A stretch of 64,000 nucleotides of DNA from Erythrobacter sp. (lineage in GTDB: Bacteria; Pseudomonadota; Alphaproteobacteria; Sphingomonadales; Sphingomonadaceae), in the NCBI GenBank assembly GCA_024642565.1, contig JAHEAV010000009.1:21611-85610 (forward strand), given 5' to 3'. Both the position numbers and the translations under genes were made by a program. The notes beneath the pieces were generated by a model. That model had not been told where the DNA came from. It saw nothing but the letters and a program-made list of their open reading frames with translations, and made no database searches. Below are positions 17,257 to 29,229 of the stretch, piece after piece. The first letter of the stretch is position 1. Each line of letters begins with the position of its first letter.

Positions 17257-19563
17257 CTAGCTGTGCTTCTTGTCGCGCGTTGATTCAACCATCCCGTCAA
17301 AAACAAAGCCGATCGGATTGACCTCTGCAGCGCGTTTTTTCAGCTCGCCGCGCATACTCTTGTATTCGGCCTCCATCTGCTCGGTAACCGTTGCACGCGA
17401 ATCATCGAGTGCCTTGGCGAAGTCAGCGGCGCTAACCCGCTTAACGCCGCCGCCTGCGCGGCGCAGAGCGTTGAGGCCAGCCCTGCGGACGACATCCTCC
17501 AGATCGGCCCCGGTGAAGCGGTCGGTCTTCGCCGCGACATCCTTCAGCTTCACATCCTTGCCCAGCGGCATGTTCCGGGTGTGGATCTTGAGGATATGCT
17601 CCCGGCCCGGTTCGTCCGGTGTGCCGACATAGACCAGTTCATCGAACCGCCCCGGCCGCAACAGCGCCGGATCGACCAGCGTTGGCCGGTTGGTCGCGCC
17701 AATCACCACCACGGACTGCAATTCCTCCAGCCCGTCCATTTCGGCAAGGATAGTGTTCACCACACGCCCGGTTACTTGCGGTTCGCCCTGACCACTACCG
17801 CGGGCCGGGACCAGCGAGTCAATCTCGTCGATAAAGATCACGCAGGGTGCAACTGCCCGGGCACGAGCGAACATCCGGGCGATCTGCTGCTCGCTTTCAC
17901 CATACCATTTTGACAGAAGGTCAGAGCTTTTCATGGAAATGAAATTGGCCTCGGCCTCCTTCGCCACCGCCTTCGCCAGCAAGGTCTTGCCGGTGCCGGG
18001 TGGGCCATAGAGCAGGAAACCCTTGGCGGGACGGATGCCGAGGCGGCGGAAGGCTTCGGCATTTTTGAGCGGCAGTTCGATGCCCTCTTTCAGCTTGTCG
18101 ACCGCGTCTGCCACGCCGCCGATATCATCCCAGTTTACGTTGGGCACCTGCACCATAACCTCACGCATGGCGCTGGGCTGGATGCGCCGCAATGCGCTGA
18201 GGAAATCTTCGCGGGTAACGCAAAGTTCCTCCAGCACTTCTGGTGGGATTGTGCGTTCATCGAGATCGATCTTGTGCATGATCCCGCGCACAGCATCAAT
18301 CGCCGCTTCCCGGGCCAGAGCAGCAAGGTCGGCTCCGACAAAGCCATGCGTAACCCGGGCCAGTTCGGCAAGATCGACCTTATCGCCCAGCGGCATCCCG
18401 CGCGTGTGGATCGCCAGGATTTCCCGGCGCCCTTTCGCATCGGGCACTCCGATCACGATTTCACGGTCAAATCGTCCCGGGCGCCGCAGGGCCTCGTCGA
18501 TTGCGTCTGGCCGATTGGTGGCCGCGATCACCACCAGATTGGAACGTGCGGCCAGACCGTCCATCAGCGTCAGCAACTGCGCAACCAGCCGCTTTTCCGC
18601 CTCACCATGCACCTGTGTGCGCTTGGGTGCGATCGAATCGATTTCATCGATGAAAATAATCGCCGGTGCCGCCCGGGTCGCTTCCTCGAACACTTCGCGC
18701 AAACGCTTCTCGCTCTCACCATAACCGGACCCCATGATCTCCGGGCCGTTGATCGTGAAGAATTCCGCATCGCTTTCGTTGGCGACAGCTTGGGCCAGGC
18801 GGGTTTTGCCGGTTCCCGGCGGGCCGTGCAGCAACACTCCCTTGGGCGGATCAACACCAAGGCGGGTGAACAATTCCGGATAGCGCAGAGGCAATTCAAC
18901 CATTTCGCGCAACTGTTGAATCGTGTCCTGCATACCGCCGACATCATCATAATTGACCACCGCACGGCCATCGCGCGGCTCTTCGAACTCGGCGCGAAGT
19001 TCAACTTCGGTGTTCTCGTCGATATGGACGATACCCTTTGGCGCGGTGGAAACCACGGTCAGGCGGATTTGCGTAAGCGCATAGGCCGGCGTGTTGAACA
19101 TACGCCGCACTTCAGGCGGCATGTTCTGCACAGGCTGCTGCCCCGTGGTGGCAACCAGATCGCCCGCGACAACGGGCCGCCGGAAGAAATTGCGCTTCAG
19201 CGCCTGGGTCGGCCCCTGAAGCCGCATCTCGCGCTGCGCCGGCGCGAAGACGACGCGGGTTGCGGGGCGCGATGTGGCAACCACAATCGTTACATGTTCG
19301 CCAGAGCCGACTTCGGCATTGCCGCGTTGGAGACCGTCCAGCCTGACGATTTCGAGCGCCTGATCCTCGTCATAGGCAGACATGGCGATTGCCGGCGTGC
19401 TGCGTTTGCCGGTGATTTCCACCACATCGCCTTCGGTGATACCCAATGCCTGAAAGGCTGACCGCGGCAGCCGGGCGATGCCCTGGCCGCTCTCCTCTTG
19501 CCGCGCCGCGGCTACCTGCAGCCGCACTTTCTTCTCGTCTACCAAGGCTTCGGTTTCCGCCAT
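17257..19563 (-). CDS. CDC48/VAT-like double AAA+ ATPase
   Basis: N-domain [27 protein letters not shown]; two Walker A ([33 protein letters not shown]) and Walker B ([16 protein letters not shown]) modules. Confidence 0.95.
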   Translation of the reverse strand: MAETEALVDEKKVRLQVAAARQEESGQGIARLPRSAFQALGITEGDVVEITGKRSTPAIAMSAYDEDQALEIVRLDGLQRGNAEVGSGEHVTIVVATSRPATRVVFAPAQREMRLQGPTQALKRNFFRRPVVAGDLVATTGQQPVQNMPPEVRRMFNTPAYALTQIRLTVVSTAPKGIVHIDENTEVELRAEFEEPRDGRAVVNYDDVGGMQDTIQQLREMVELPLRYPELFTRLGVDPPKGVLLHGPPGTGKTRLAQAVANESDAEFFTINGPEIMGSGYGESEKRLREVFEEATRAAPAIIFIDEIDSIAPKRTQVHGEAEKRLVAQLLTLMDGLAARSNLVVIAATNRPDAIDEALRRPGRFDREIVIGVPDAKGRREILAIHTRGMPLGDKVDLAELARVTHGFVGADLAALAREAAIDAVRGIMHKIDLDERTIPPEVLEELCVTREDFLSALRRIQPSAMREVMVQVPNVNWDDIGGVADAVDKLKEGIELPLKNAEAFRRLGIRPAKGFLLYGPPGTGKTLLAKAVAKEAEANFISMKSSDLLSKWYGESEQQIARMFARARAVAPCVIFIDEIDSLVPARGSGQGEPQVTGRVVNTILAEMDGLEELQSVVVIGATNRPTLVDPALLRPGRFDELVYVGTPDEPGREHILKIHTRNMPLGKDVKLKDVAAKTDRFTGADLEDVVRRAGLNALRRAGGGVKRVSAADFAKALDDSRATVTEQMEAEYKSMRGELKKRAAEVNPIGFVFDGMVESTRDKKHS

Positions 19564-19694
19564 CAGGGGCTTGCTCCTGCTATCGTTCCGGTCTCTGTCG
19601 AATCCTAGCTAGGTACCCATGGCGGCGTATGCAAACGAAGCTTGGTCTGATCGGCTGCAGGAACGGATGAATTGCCGCCGGATTGCACAACACA

Positions 19695-19726
19695 GAAAAA
19701 AGGCCCGGTCGTTGCCGACCGGGCCT
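19695..19726 (-). terminator. Rho-independent terminator (minus strand)
   Basis: AGGCCCGGTCG-GCAA-CGACCGGGCCT perfect 11-bp stem followed by T-run (minus strand). Confidence 0.85.
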
Positions 19727-19852
19727 GAAAAGTCTTGGGAGAGGATGCCTAAAAGGCCTGTTCTCTATGTCGGCGAACCATTTTTTGTGCAAGTGCGAAA
19801 AGCGCAGTAGGTGTTGCGTATTATGCAACACTCAGTTTAAACTGATTCAATA
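19695..19852 (-). ncRNA. Candidate minus-strand small RNA with intrinsic terminator
   Basis: Minus-strand TATAAT at 19859-19864, hairpins GTGTTGC-N7-GCAACAC and TGCG-CTTTT-CGCA, unpaired CCTCTCCC, then a perfect 11-bp terminator stem with T6; no convincing ORF between. Confidence 0.45.
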
Positions 19853-20039
19853 GATTGTATTATAACACTCTTTTTTCGGCACTAAGCCGGGATTGCGGAA
19901 TAAAAATTCCTTTCCCAATGGTTGCTGTTGCATCGCACCATATTTATGCCCTTCAATGCTGGGCAAGACAGACTATCGCGCCGAGGGGTGACAGCGATGT
20001 GGCCCTGCTCTAGAAAAATGCCGATTGACTGGAGATTCC

Positions 20040-20747
20040 ATGAACAAGATTTTCCCTGACGCCGCATCCGCTCTCGACGGAGTTCTGGCTGACAATATGC
20101 TGATTGCTTCGGGCGGCTTTGGCCTCTGCGGCATACCCGAACGCCTGCTCGATGCGATCCGCGACAGCGGCGTAACCGGCCTGACCTTTGCCAGCAACAA
20201 CGCCGGCATCGATAATGAAGGGATCGGCAAGCTGCTGCGCACCCGACAAGTCAAGAAGATGATCTCCTCCTATGTCGGGGAAAACAAGGAGTTTGAAAGG
20301 CAGTTCCTCGCAGGCGAACTTGAGGTCGAATTTTGCCCCCAGGGAACCCTTGCCGAACGGATGCGTGCGGGCGGCGCCGGTATTCCCGGTTTCTACACCA
20401 AGACCGGCGTCGGCACCCAAGTTGCTGAAGGCAAGGAAGTGAAACGCTTCAATGGCGAGGATTACATCCTCGAAGAAGGCATTTTCGCCGATCTGGCCAT
20501 CGTCAAGGCGTGGAAGGCCGATGAAACCGGCAACCTCGTCTTCCGCAAAACGGCGCGCAATTTCAATCTGCCCGCCGCGACATGTGGCAAGGTATGCCTG
20601 GTCGAAGTTGAAGAAATTGTTCCTGTCGGCAGCCTCAATCCGGACTGCATCCATTTGCCCGGTGTCTATGTCCAACGGATGATCGTTGGCGCGCCATATG
20701 ACAAGCAAATCGAATTTCGAACGGTGCGCGAAAGGGAGTCGGCTTGA
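20040..20747 (+). CDS. scoA: 3-oxoacid CoA-transferase subunit A
   Basis: [40 protein letters not shown]...[15 protein letters not shown]. Confidence 0.93.
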   Translation: MNKIFPDAASALDGVLADNMLIASGGFGLCGIPERLLDAIRDSGVTGLTFASNNAGIDNEGIGKLLRTRQVKKMISSYVGENKEFERQFLAGELEVEFCPQGTLAERMRAGGAGIPGFYTKTGVGTQVAEGKEVKRFNGEDYILEEGIFADLAIVKAWKADETGNLVFRKTARNFNLPAATCGKVCLVEVEEIVPVGSLNPDCIHLPGVYVQRMIVGAPYDKQIEFRTVRERESA

Positions 20748-21412
20748 TGACCGTCGATAATAATCAAACCAAGGGCTGGACCCGTGACGAGATGGCAGCC
20801 CGTGCCGCACGCGAGCTTCAAGACGGATATTACGTCAATCTTGGCATCGGCATTCCCACGCTGGTCGCCAATCACATTCCGGCAGACATGCATGTGACCT
20901 TGCAGTCCGAAAATGGAATGCTGGGCATCGGCCCCTTCCCCTATGATGACGAGGTCGATGCTGATCTGATCAATGCCGGCAAGCAGACCATCAGCGAATT
21001 GCCCAACAGTGCCTATTTCGACAGCGCGGCCAGCTTTGCCATGATTCGTGGCGGACACATCGACCTGACTGTGCTCGGCGCCATGGAAGTGGCCGAAAAT
21101 GGCGATATTGCCAACTGGATGGTCCCGGGCAAGATGATCAAGGGCATGGGCGGCGCGATGGACCTTGTCGCCGGGGTCAAGAAGATCATCGTGGTGATGG
21201 AACATGTTGCCAAGGATGGCAGCCCCAAATTCATTCCGGAATGCACCCTGCCGCTGACCGGGCGCAATGTGGTGGACATGGTCATCACCGACCTTGCCGT
21301 GTTCCATCGGCCCGACCACCAGAGCCCGTTCGAACTGGTTGAACTTGCCCCTGGGGTCACGGCCGAAGAAGTCGCCGCGAAAACGACTGCCCATTATCTG
21401 GCCAAAGGCTAG
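20744..21412 (+). CDS. scoB: 3-oxoacid CoA-transferase subunit B
   Basis: [40 protein letters not shown] (SENG active-site Glu). Confidence 0.93.
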   Translation: MMTVDNNQTKGWTRDEMAARAARELQDGYYVNLGIGIPTLVANHIPADMHVTLQSENGMLGIGPFPYDDEVDADLINAGKQTISELPNSAYFDSAASFAMIRGGHIDLTVLGAMEVAENGDIANWMVPGKMIKGMGGAMDLVAGVKKIIVVMEHVAKDGSPKFIPECTLPLTGRNVVDMVITDLAVFHRPDHQSPFELVELAPGVTAEEVAAKTTAHYLAKG

Positions 21413-21416
21413 TGCG

Positions 21417-22100
21417 GTGCCCTACACGCTAATCACCGCCAACCGGAATTACTCAAGCTGGTCCTTGCGGCCATGGGTGCTGATGAAGGCGCTGGGCATT
21501 GATTTTGCCGACCGGATCGAACCTTTTGCCAGCCCGGATAATTACCAGGAATTCCGATCGTTCTCGCCGACCGGACAAGTCCCGGTGTTGCTGGATGGCG
21601 AAAAGGCAGTGTGGGATTCGCTCGGTATCACGCTGTATCTGGCCGATCGGCATGAAGGCATCTGGCCCGCGGATGCCGGGGCACGCAGGTTTGCGCAATG
21701 CGGTGTCAGCGAAATGCATGGCGGCTTTTCCGCCCTGCGCAATCAATGCACCATGAACGTGGGCGTTCGGGTAAAACCCCATCCGCCAGCCGATGCTCTG
21801 AAGCGCGATATCGCCCGGCTGGAAGAACTGTTCACCAAAGGGCTAACGGAATTCGGCGGGCCATGGCTGGCCGGTGCGGAATTTTCTGCGCTTGACGCAT
21901 TCTTTGCGCCCGTGGCTTTTCGCATTCGCACCTATGGCCTTGATGTGGGCGCGGGGCAGGCCTGGACCGAACGCATGCTCGCCCATCCGGCGATGCGGCA
22001 ATGGGAAGATGAAGCGCTGCGCGAAGAATGGCGCGAGATTACGCATGAAGAAGAACTGCGCGCGGCCGGCATGGTAATGGAGGATTTCCGCACACCATAG
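21417..22100 (+). CDS. Glutathione S-transferase family protein
   Basis: GTG start; (V)PYTLITANRNYSSWSLRPWVLMKALGIDF...SPTGQVPVLLDGEKAVWDSLGITLYLADRH. Confidence 0.88.
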   Translation: MPYTLITANRNYSSWSLRPWVLMKALGIDFADRIEPFASPDNYQEFRSFSPTGQVPVLLDGEKAVWDSLGITLYLADRHEGIWPADAGARRFAQCGVSEMHGGFSALRNQCTMNVGVRVKPHPPADALKRDIARLEELFTKGLTEFGGPWLAGAEFSALDAFFAPVAFRIRTYGLDVGAGQAWTERMLAHPAMRQWEDEALREEWREITHEEELRAAGMVMEDFRTP

Positions 22101-22122
22101 CCGGGCCAGCGCCCATTCTCCG

Positions 22123-23343
22123 TCAGGTAAGCGCAGCCTTCAAGGCGTCCACCAGATCGGTCCGTTCCCACGGGAAGGCATCGCCTTCTGCAGTCCGGCC
22201 AAAATGGCCATAGGCCGCCGTCTGCCCGTAGATGGGCTTATTGAGCCCCAGATGCGTACGGATACCGCGCGGTGTCAGCCGCACCAGCTGCGGAATTATG
22301 GCCTCGATCCGCCCTTCCTCGACCGTGCCGGTGCCGTGCAAGTCCACATAGATCGACAGCGGTTCAGCCACGCCAATGGCGTAACTCAATTGGATCGTGC
22401 AGCGCCGCGCAAAGCCGGCCGCGACGATATTCTTGGCCAGATATCGGGTGATGTAAGCCGCCGAACGGTCGACCTTGGTTGGATCCTTGCCGCTGAAGGC
22501 GCCGCCGCCATGCGGAGCCGCGCCGCCATAAGTGTCGACGATGATCTTGCGCCCGGTCAAACCGGCGTCGCCATCGGGGCCACCGATCTCGAAACAGCCG
22601 GTCGGATTGATATGATAAACGGTGTTCTCGGTCAGCAATTCCGCGGGCAGCACATCGGCTATCACGCCCTTCACATAGCTGCGCAGCTCGGCATATTTGG
22701 CCTCGTCACCTTCGCCCTTATGGAAGAAATACCCCGGCGCGTGCTGGGTTGAAACGACAATCGCGGTCGCTTCCACCGGACGTTCGTTGGCGTAGCGCAG
22801 CGTTACCTGGCTCTTGGCGTCGGGTTCCAGGAACGGAGCTTTGCCGGACTTGCGATCAGCCGCCATCCGCTCGAGAATCTTGTGGCTGTAATCCAGCGTC
22901 GCGGGCATGAAATCGGGCGTTTCGTCCGAAGCATAACCGAACATGATGCCCTGGTCGCCTGCGCCTTCGTCTTTGTCTTCGGCGGCATCAACCCCTTGCG
23001 CGATATGCGCCGATTGCGGGTGGAGATTGTTTTCAAAGCGGAGCGTTTTCCAGTGAAAGCCGGTCTGTTCATACCCGATCTCGCGCACAGTATCGCGCAC
23101 GGCATTTTCAACTTCTTGCTCTACGCCTTCGGCCCAGTTTCCATCTTCATCCATGATCCCCTTGCCGCGAATTTCCCCGGCAAGAACAACCAACTGCGTC
23201 GTGGTCAGAGTTTCACAGGCAACGCGCGCTTCCGGATCCTTAGCCAAAAACAGATCGACGATGGCATCGGAAATCTGGTCCGAAACCTTGTCAGGGTGGC
23301 CTTCGGAAACGCTTTCGGAGGTGAACAGGAAATTGTTACGCAT
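22123..23343 (-). CDS. metK: S-adenosylmethionine synthase
   Basis: [37 protein letters not shown]...[12 protein letters not shown]...[19 protein letters not shown]. Confidence 0.97.
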   Translation of the reverse strand: MRNNFLFTSESVSEGHPDKVSDQISDAIVDLFLAKDPEARVACETLTTTQLVVLAGEIRGKGIMDEDGNWAEGVEQEVENAVRDTVREIGYEQTGFHWKTLRFENNLHPQSAHIAQGVDAAEDKDEGAGDQGIMFGYASDETPDFMPATLDYSHKILERMAADRKSGKAPFLEPDAKSQVTLRYANERPVEATAIVVSTQHAPGYFFHKGEGDEAKYAELRSYVKGVIADVLPAELLTENTVYHINPTGCFEIGGPDGDAGLTGRKIIVDTYGGAAPHGGGAFSGKDPTKVDRSAAYITRYLAKNIVAAGFARRCTIQLSYAIGVAEPLSIYVDLHGTGTVEEGRIEAIIPQLVRLTPRGIRTHLGLNKPIYGQTAAYGHFGRTAEGDAFPWERTDLVDALKAALT

Positions 23344-23407
23344 GGTGCCTCGATCTTGGGAGTGGATGCTCCGATATAAAGGAATCTTTATGTGTTGGAA
23401 CGGCTTC

Positions 23408-25006
23408 CTAGCCGCGTCGCTGGCGTGTGGCAACAAGGTATCCGGCCCATGCCACCGCCAGCGCCGCAACAGCCCATGCGAGCGACAGGAAATTGCCCAG
23501 TCGGGCAAACCATGTCGCGGCATGCGCTGGCGGAACAGACCCGTCGATGCGGTCGGCGCGGTGCATGTCTACATGCTGCCTCACTACGCCACCGGCATCG
23601 ATAATCGCGCTGATCCCGGTGGTGGTCGATCGCAAAACAGGCAACCCTTCTTCGATCGCCCGCATTCGCGCCTGGCCCAGATGTTGGGGCGGCCCCCAGC
23701 TACCGAACCAACCATCGTTGGACGGATTGAAAATGTAATCGGGCCGGTGCGCCCGGTCCACAACCTGGCCAGCAAAAGTGATTTCATAGCATATTTGGAT
23801 ACCGGCCTGACCCCACGATCCGAGATCGAGTGTCTGCGGGCCGGGGCCGGGAATAAAATCGAGCGTGCCCGCCACCAATCGGCTCGCCCCCAAGGGTTCG
23901 AGCAGCCAGCGCAGCGCCAGATACTCGCCATAGGGAACAAGGTGTGCCTTGTTGTATCCGCCCACGATTTTGCCATCGGCATCGATCGCGGTAACCGCAT
24001 TATAGGCACCGAACGCCCGGCCGTTCCTGATCGCCAGATCAACAGCGCCGGTCATCAGCAGGCTTCCCGAACCAATGGTCTGGCCAATCCGATAGCGCGC
24101 GAATTCCGGATCACCGGCAGCGGTCATCTGGTTGTAATATCGCTGCGGATATCCGTCTCGCAAATAGTCGGGCACGCCCGATTCCGGCCACAGCACCAGC
24201 CGCCGTTCCGGCGCAGCAACCGGCCGGGAAAGGCGGGCAATGCGCTGAAACTGGATTTCGAATTGCGACGGGTCGTTCAGCGAAGCCTGATCAAGATTGG
24301 GCTGAATCAGGGTGAAGCGAAGTTGCCCGTCCTGCGGCGGCGGAGCCGGCCAATACATGCCGGCGGTCAGCAGTGCAGCCGCCACTAGAGTGAGAACGAA
24401 GCGCCGTTCCGCCAGCAGCATGACCAGTCCCGAACCCACAGCGACCACCAGCCCGGAAAGCGCGTATGTGCCCATCCACGGCAGCAAGGCCGCAAGGCCG
24501 GCCCGATCCCATCCGCCAAGCAGGACCAGTCCGAGCGGGTCCCAGGCATAGCCGGTAAAAACCCAGCTGCGCAGCCATTCAGCGATGGTCCAACATGCTG
24601 CAAAGGCAATTGCGCCGCTTGCCAAGGGCCAAAGGCGGGCGACCCGGTGGGCCGCAGCGCCAGCAATCGCCGGATAGATTGCAAGATAAAGGGATGCCAG
24701 CGGCACGGCCACCCAGCCCAGCATTACCGGCATTTCGGCCTGATAGACAAACGCGGTTGCTATCCAGTTGTTGGCGAGCGTGAAGTGGGCGACACCGAAA
24801 AACCAGCCCAAGATGGCCGCCTCACGCGTCGAAGGTGCGGCACGGATCAGGGCGAACAACCCGCCGATTGCCAACAGAGCTATCGGCCATAGCGCCAGCG
24901 GGGGAAAGCCGGTGGCAACCAGTAAACCAAGCGCAATGGCCAGCCAGCGGGGATGCGCTGCCGCCTGATCCTTTACGGTGCGCGCAATGGCATGAAAATA
25001 ATCCAT
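23408..25006 (-). CDS. lnt: Apolipoprotein N-acyltransferase
   Basis: Multi-TM N-term; [55 protein letters not shown]; start ambiguous between 25006 and 25042. Confidence 0.92.
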   Translation of the reverse strand: MDYFHAIARTVKDQAAAHPRWLAIALGLLVATGFPPLALWPIALLAIGGLFALIRAAPSTREAAILGWFFGVAHFTLANNWIATAFVYQAEMPVMLGWVAVPLASLYLAIYPAIAGAAAHRVARLWPLASGAIAFAACWTIAEWLRSWVFTGYAWDPLGLVLLGGWDRAGLAALLPWMGTYALSGLVVAVGSGLVMLLAERRFVLTLVAAALLTAGMYWPAPPPQDGQLRFTLIQPNLDQASLNDPSQFEIQFQRIARLSRPVAAPERRLVLWPESGVPDYLRDGYPQRYYNQMTAAGDPEFARYRIGQTIGSGSLLMTGAVDLAIRNGRAFGAYNAVTAIDADGKIVGGYNKAHLVPYGEYLALRWLLEPLGASRLVAGTLDFIPGPGPQTLDLGSWGQAGIQICYEITFAGQVVDRAHRPDYIFNPSNDGWFGSWGPPQHLGQARMRAIEEGLPVLRSTTTGISAIIDAGGVVRQHVDMHRADRIDGSVPPAHAATWFARLGNFLSLAWAVAALAVAWAGYLVATRQRRG

Positions 25007-25050
25007 CAACGCGTTTCTCACCTCAGGTGCGAATCGCATCAAACGGCATC

Positions 25051-25797
25051 TCAGCCGATCGCTTCGCTGGCTTCACTATCGTTTGTGCGCTTGCGTCGCG
25101 CGCGCAAGGCGGGCTTGCGGGCTGGCGCTTCGTTCGAACCGCCATCATCGCTTTCGGATTTGCCAAATGCAGGTGGAAGCACGGCAATATCGATCTCGCC
25201 ATTGCCGTTAGCGGGTGCCTTCGCCGAACGGGGCTTGCCCGAACTGCGCATGGCACTGCGCGGTTTGCGCGCTGGTTTCTCTGCCACGCTGTCATCGGAA
25301 CGGTCGCCGTCGAAATCGTCGCTATCGCGGTTGCTGCGTCCGCGATCTTGGCCGCCCCGGTCAGCGTTGCCGCGATCTGCGTCGGAACCGTCATCACCGC
25401 GATCATCGTCTTCGTAGCTGGAACCACGCGAGTGGCGGCTACGGCGGTTGTCGTCATCGCCGCGCTCATTGCCCCGCTCATTGCCCCGATCCGGCGATCC
25501 TTCGCCCTGTTCGTCGCGCTTGGCGCGAGCTTCATCCTGGCGGAGCTTGTTATCGTTGATCACGCGGAAATAATGGTCGGCGAATTGCAGGTAATATTCG
25601 GCCTGCACACGGTCCCCATTATGCTGCGCATCCTGGGCCAGCTTCTTGTATTTATCGAGCAGCTGGGGGGCATTACCCCGCGCCCGGCTGTCGATCCGGT
25701 TGATCTGGTTCCCACCACCGCCGCCACCTTGCGGCCGATTATTGCTTCGGCCACGACGTCGGTTGCTGTTACGATTGCTGCTATTGCTGTTATTCAA
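25051..25797 (-). CDS. DUF4167 domain-containing protein (RG/RD-rich low complexity)
   Basis: NQINRIDSRARGNAPQLLDKYKKLAQDAQHNGDRVQAEYYLQFADHYFRVIND then Asp/Arg/Gly-rich tail. Confidence 0.85.
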   Translation of the reverse strand: MNNSNSSNRNSNRRRGRSNNRPQGGGGGGNQINRIDSRARGNAPQLLDKYKKLAQDAQHNGDRVQAEYYLQFADHYFRVINDNKLRQDEARAKRDEQGEGSPDRGNERGNERGDDDNRRSRHSRGSSYEDDDRGDDGSDADRGNADRGGQDRGRSNRDSDDFDGDRSDDSVAEKPARKPRSAMRSSGKPRSAKAPANGNGEIDIAVLPPAFGKSESDDGGSNEAPARKPALRARRKRTNDSEASEAIG

Positions 25798-26031
25798 GGA
25801 AAAATTCTTCCCTCACTAATGTCTGGCGGCGGCAATTACCGGCGCGAGTGACAAAATTTTCAAGCCATGTCCGCCTTAACGCGGTTCATGGTGCCCCATC
25901 TGCAATCACCTTGCGCGGCAAAGCACAAGTTACCTGACAAATGTTGGAGCTAGACCGGGCGGGTGGCGAACACGCCGCAAACCGCTGGTCTTGACATAGA
26001 GGTAGCCACTGCAAACAGGTTTGCCAAGCCC

Positions 26032-26859
26032 TTAATGCAACACCAGCGCACGGGGCCTGTGGGCAAGATCGCGGTGCAGGCTGGCTTGATAGCCGCCGCC
26101 CAGCGCCAGAGCACTGACGCTTTCGGCCTGAGTTGCACCAATTTCAAGCACTACCACGCCAGCCGGGGCCAGAAGACCGCGCAATTGCGGCACCAGGATC
26201 CGATAATCATCGAGACCATCCCGGCCTGAAAAAAGGGCTTCTGCCGGCTCAAATTCGCGGACCGAAGGTGCCAGCGGGGCGTCAATTTCGACATAGGGCG
26301 GGTTGGCAATGATCAGGTCGAATTGTCCCAGGCCATCGCTCCAGCCCGGTTTCCGCCAGTCACGCAGGAGCATCCGTGCCCGGTCCGCCACGCCAAGCCG
26401 CGCCCCATTGGCTGCCGCCACGGCCAGCGCCCCGATAGAGGCATCAATCCCGATACCTTCCAGCCCAGCCCGTTCTGCCAGCATAGTGATCAGCAGCGCT
26501 CCCGATCCCGTACCGCAGTCGAGCACCCTGCCGGCTGCGGGGGAGACAGCCAGGGCCGCCTCGATCACACTTTCGCTGTCACTACGCGGGATCAGAACTT
26601 CGGGCGTGACCAGGAAATCCCGGCCATAAAATTCCTGATGCCCCAGAATATAGGCAATCGGTTCGTGCCGCATCCGCCGTTCGACCAGCCCGCCAAAGCC
26701 GTCGGGCACGGCATCGTTCATATGGCGTAGAAGGAGTTCGGAACGGGTTACGCCCAGTGCGTCGGCCATCAGCAATTCGGCATCCAGCCGGGCCGTATCG
26801 CTGGTTTCGGCCAGATGTTGCGCCGCTGCGCGAATGGCAGCGGCGACCGTATCAGCCAT
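26032..26859 (-). CDS. prmC: Peptide chain release factor N(5)-glutamine methyltransferase
   Basis: [34 protein letters not shown]...[12 protein letters not shown]...IIANPPYVE; overlaps prfA. Confidence 0.93.
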   Translation of the reverse strand: MADTVAAAIRAAAQHLAETSDTARLDAELLMADALGVTRSELLLRHMNDAVPDGFGGLVERRMRHEPIAYILGHQEFYGRDFLVTPEVLIPRSDSESVIEAALAVSPAAGRVLDCGTGSGALLITMLAERAGLEGIGIDASIGALAVAAANGARLGVADRARMLLRDWRKPGWSDGLGQFDLIIANPPYVEIDAPLAPSVREFEPAEALFSGRDGLDDYRILVPQLRGLLAPAGVVVLEIGATQAESVSALALGGGYQASLHRDLAHRPRALVLH

Positions 26860-27919
26860 CAAGCGATGCGAGGCGCTTCGCCTCATCCTCTGCAGTCAGC
26901 GCATCGACCAATTCGGCCAGACCCGGCCCGGCGAGAACTTCGTCAAGCTTGTGCAGCGTCAGCCCGATGCGGTGATCGGTCACCCGTCCTTGCGGGAAAT
27001 TGTAAGTCCGGATGCGTTCGCTTCGGTCACCCGAACCGACCATGGCCTTGCGGGCCTCCGCCTCTGCCCCATGCGCCTCTGCGCGCTTGAGATCGTACAG
27101 GCGCGTGCGCAGCACCTGCATCGCCTTGTCCTTGTTCTTGTGCTGGCTGCGCTGATCTTGCTGGATCACCACCAGCCCAGTCGGAATATGGGTCAGCCGC
27201 ACGGCCGAATCGGTGGTGTTGACATGCTGACCACCTGCGCCGCTCGCCCGGTAGATATCGATCTTGAGATCGTTGGGGTCGATTTGCACATCGACCTCAT
27301 CCGGTTCGGGCAGGACCGCCACAGTCGCTGCAGAGGTATGGATACGCCCGCCGCTTTCCGTAACCGGCACGCGCTGAACCCGGTGCACCCCGCTTTCGAA
27401 CTTCAATTTGGCGAATACGCCGGTGCCCTTGATATTGGCCACCACTTCCTTGAAGCCGCCCACGTCCGACGCGCTGAGGCTGACGGTTTCAACCGACCAA
27501 CCCTGCTCGGCGGCGAATTTCTCGTACATACGGAACAGATCGGCGGCGAACAGCCCTGCCTCATCCCCGCCGGTGCCGGCACGGATTTCCAGCATGGCAG
27601 GCCGCGCATCAGCGCTGTCGCGCGGCAACATGGCAATGGCCAGCGCCCGTTCGGCATCGGGCAGGCGCTGGCGCAATTCGGCCAGTTCTTCATCCGCCAT
27701 CGCCTTCATTTCCGGGTCTTCGGTAAGCGCGGACAACTCGGCAATTTCGATCCGCATTTCCCGCACATCACCGGCTATTTTGGCAATGGGTTCAAGTTCC
27801 GCATAATCGCGGCTGGCGCGCACGAAATCCTCGCCCTCCAACGTCCCGGAAGCCATCCGCGCCTCCAGCTCCGCAAAGCGGTTGATGATCTGATGCAGGC
27901 GTTCGGCGGTAATGGTCAT
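26852..27919 (-). CDS. prfA: Peptide chain release factor 1
   Basis: [25 protein letters not shown]...[25 protein letters not shown]...[23 protein letters not shown]. Confidence 0.96.
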   Translation of the reverse strand: MTITAERLHQIINRFAELEARMASGTLEGEDFVRASRDYAELEPIAKIAGDVREMRIEIAELSALTEDPEMKAMADEELAELRQRLPDAERALAIAMLPRDSADARPAMLEIRAGTGGDEAGLFAADLFRMYEKFAAEQGWSVETVSLSASDVGGFKEVVANIKGTGVFAKLKFESGVHRVQRVPVTESGGRIHTSAATVAVLPEPDEVDVQIDPNDLKIDIYRASGAGGQHVNTTDSAVRLTHIPTGLVVIQQDQRSQHKNKDKAMQVLRTRLYDLKRAEAHGAEAEARKAMVGSGDRSERIRTYNFPQGRVTDHRIGLTLHKLDEVLAGPGLAELVDALTAEDEAKRLASLDG

Positions 27920-29151
27920 TCGTGCGTCACGAAAGCAGCGAAGATGTCTGCGACGCGCGCATTTTCGCGAATATGCTTGATAGCCTCGCGTTTTTCACCG
28001 TCACGAATGTCGAGGGAAACAACTGCCGCTGGGTTCACTTTCATAGCGCGGTCGAAGCGTTTTCGTGGGCTTCCAGTGGCGAAAAGTTCTGCCACCACAC
28101 CCGCATTTCGATAGATTGAAACCAGTCGAGCAGCCTCGCCTTCACGCTCGGTATTTTCAGCCACCACTGCAACTTCAAGCTCAGCTTCGCTGCGCTCCCC
28201 CACCAGCATCGCCAACCGCTCGATCCCCGCAGCCCAGCCCACTGCCGGGGTCGCCGGTCCGCCAAGGCTTTCCATCAGCCCGTCATAGCGCCCGCCGCCC
28301 AGCACAGTGCCCTGGGCGCCCAGCCGATCGGTAACAAATTCAAACGCGGTGTGGCGGTAATAATCGAGCCCGCGCACCAGCGCCTTGTTCCGTTCATAAG
28401 CGACCCCTGCCGCATCGAGGCCGCCGATCACCGCGCCGAAGAAATCCTGCGCTTCCCCCGATAGAAAATCGTCGATCTGCGGCGCGTCGGCCACGAATTT
28501 ACGGTCACGCGGGTCTTTGCTGTCGAGTATCCGCAGCGGGTTTTTCTCCAGCCGTTCCTGCGAATCTTCGGACAATTCGCCCTGAACATCGCGGAAATAG
28601 CCCACCAGCGCGGAGCGCCATGCCTCGCGGCTGTCGGCATCGCCCAGCGTATTCAATTGCAGGGTCACGCCGTCTGCCACACCCAATTCCTTGAGCAACT
28701 GGTCCGCCATGGCGAGCAATTCGACATCAGCCTGCGGTTCGGCGGCGCCGATAATCTCTGCGTCAATCTGGTGGAACTGGCGGTAGCGCCCCTTTTGCGG
28801 GCGTTCGTAGCGGAACAGCGGCCCATGCGTCACCAGTTTCAGCGGGGCGTGCTGCTGCCAGCCATTGGTCAGATAAGCGCGGGCAATGCCAGCGGTGAAT
28901 TCCGGCCGCAGGGTCAGTGATTCGCCGCCGCGATCCTCGAACGAATACATTTCCTTCGAGACCACATCGGTGGTTTCCCCGATGGACCGGGCAAAGACCT
29001 CTGTCTTTTCAAACACGGGCATTTCGGCGCGGCGGAAGCGGTAGAGCTTGCGCATATGTTCGAAGGTTTCGACAACGAAGGCGAAGGCTTCGGCATCGGC
29101 ACCAAAGATGTCCTGCGTGCCGCGAATTGCGTGGGGAGTGTTGTTGGCCAT
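27916..29151 (-). CDS. hisS: Histidine--tRNA ligase
   Basis: [15 protein letters not shown]...[17 protein letters not shown]...[26 protein letters not shown]. Confidence 0.96.
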   Translation of the reverse strand: MANNTPHAIRGTQDIFGADAEAFAFVVETFEHMRKLYRFRRAEMPVFEKTEVFARSIGETTDVVSKEMYSFEDRGGESLTLRPEFTAGIARAYLTNGWQQHAPLKLVTHGPLFRYERPQKGRYRQFHQIDAEIIGAAEPQADVELLAMADQLLKELGVADGVTLQLNTLGDADSREAWRSALVGYFRDVQGELSEDSQERLEKNPLRILDSKDPRDRKFVADAPQIDDFLSGEAQDFFGAVIGGLDAAGVAYERNKALVRGLDYYRHTAFEFVTDRLGAQGTVLGGGRYDGLMESLGGPATPAVGWAAGIERLAMLVGERSEAELEVAVVAENTEREGEAARLVSIYRNAGVVAELFATGSPRKRFDRAMKVNPAAVVSLDIRDGEKREAIKHIRENARVADIFAAFVTHE

Positions 29152-29229
29152 GGTGCGTGGCCCCTAATCACTTTTGGCGCGCGTTGGAAGCTTGCGCGAT
29201 GCGGGACACGGCGGCATGAGAAAGTTGAT

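Noticed and set aside
18274-19461. 395-aa plus-strand ORF antisense to the Cdc48 gene
   Set aside because: Shadow ORF opposite a clear AAA+ ATPase; composition lacks recognisable domain, typical of high-GC antisense frames.
23400-23440. Plus-strand GGAACGGCTTCCTAGCCGCG resembling part of a SAM/SAH riboswitch
   Set aside because: It lies at the 3' coding end of lnt and on the wrong strand relative to metK; lacks the paired downstream element.
23153-24388. 411-aa plus-strand ORF antisense to metK/lnt
   Set aside because: Antisense shadow of two conserved genes across their intergenic region.
25051-25797. Repetitive DNA in the DUF4167 gene as a possible repeat array
   Set aside because: Irregular RG/RD codon-level low complexity, with no fixed repeat unit or spacers; not a CRISPR or tandem array.
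26834-28114. 426-aa plus-strand ORF antisense to prfA/hisS
   Set aside because: Runs opposite two well-supported genes; no domain motifs.
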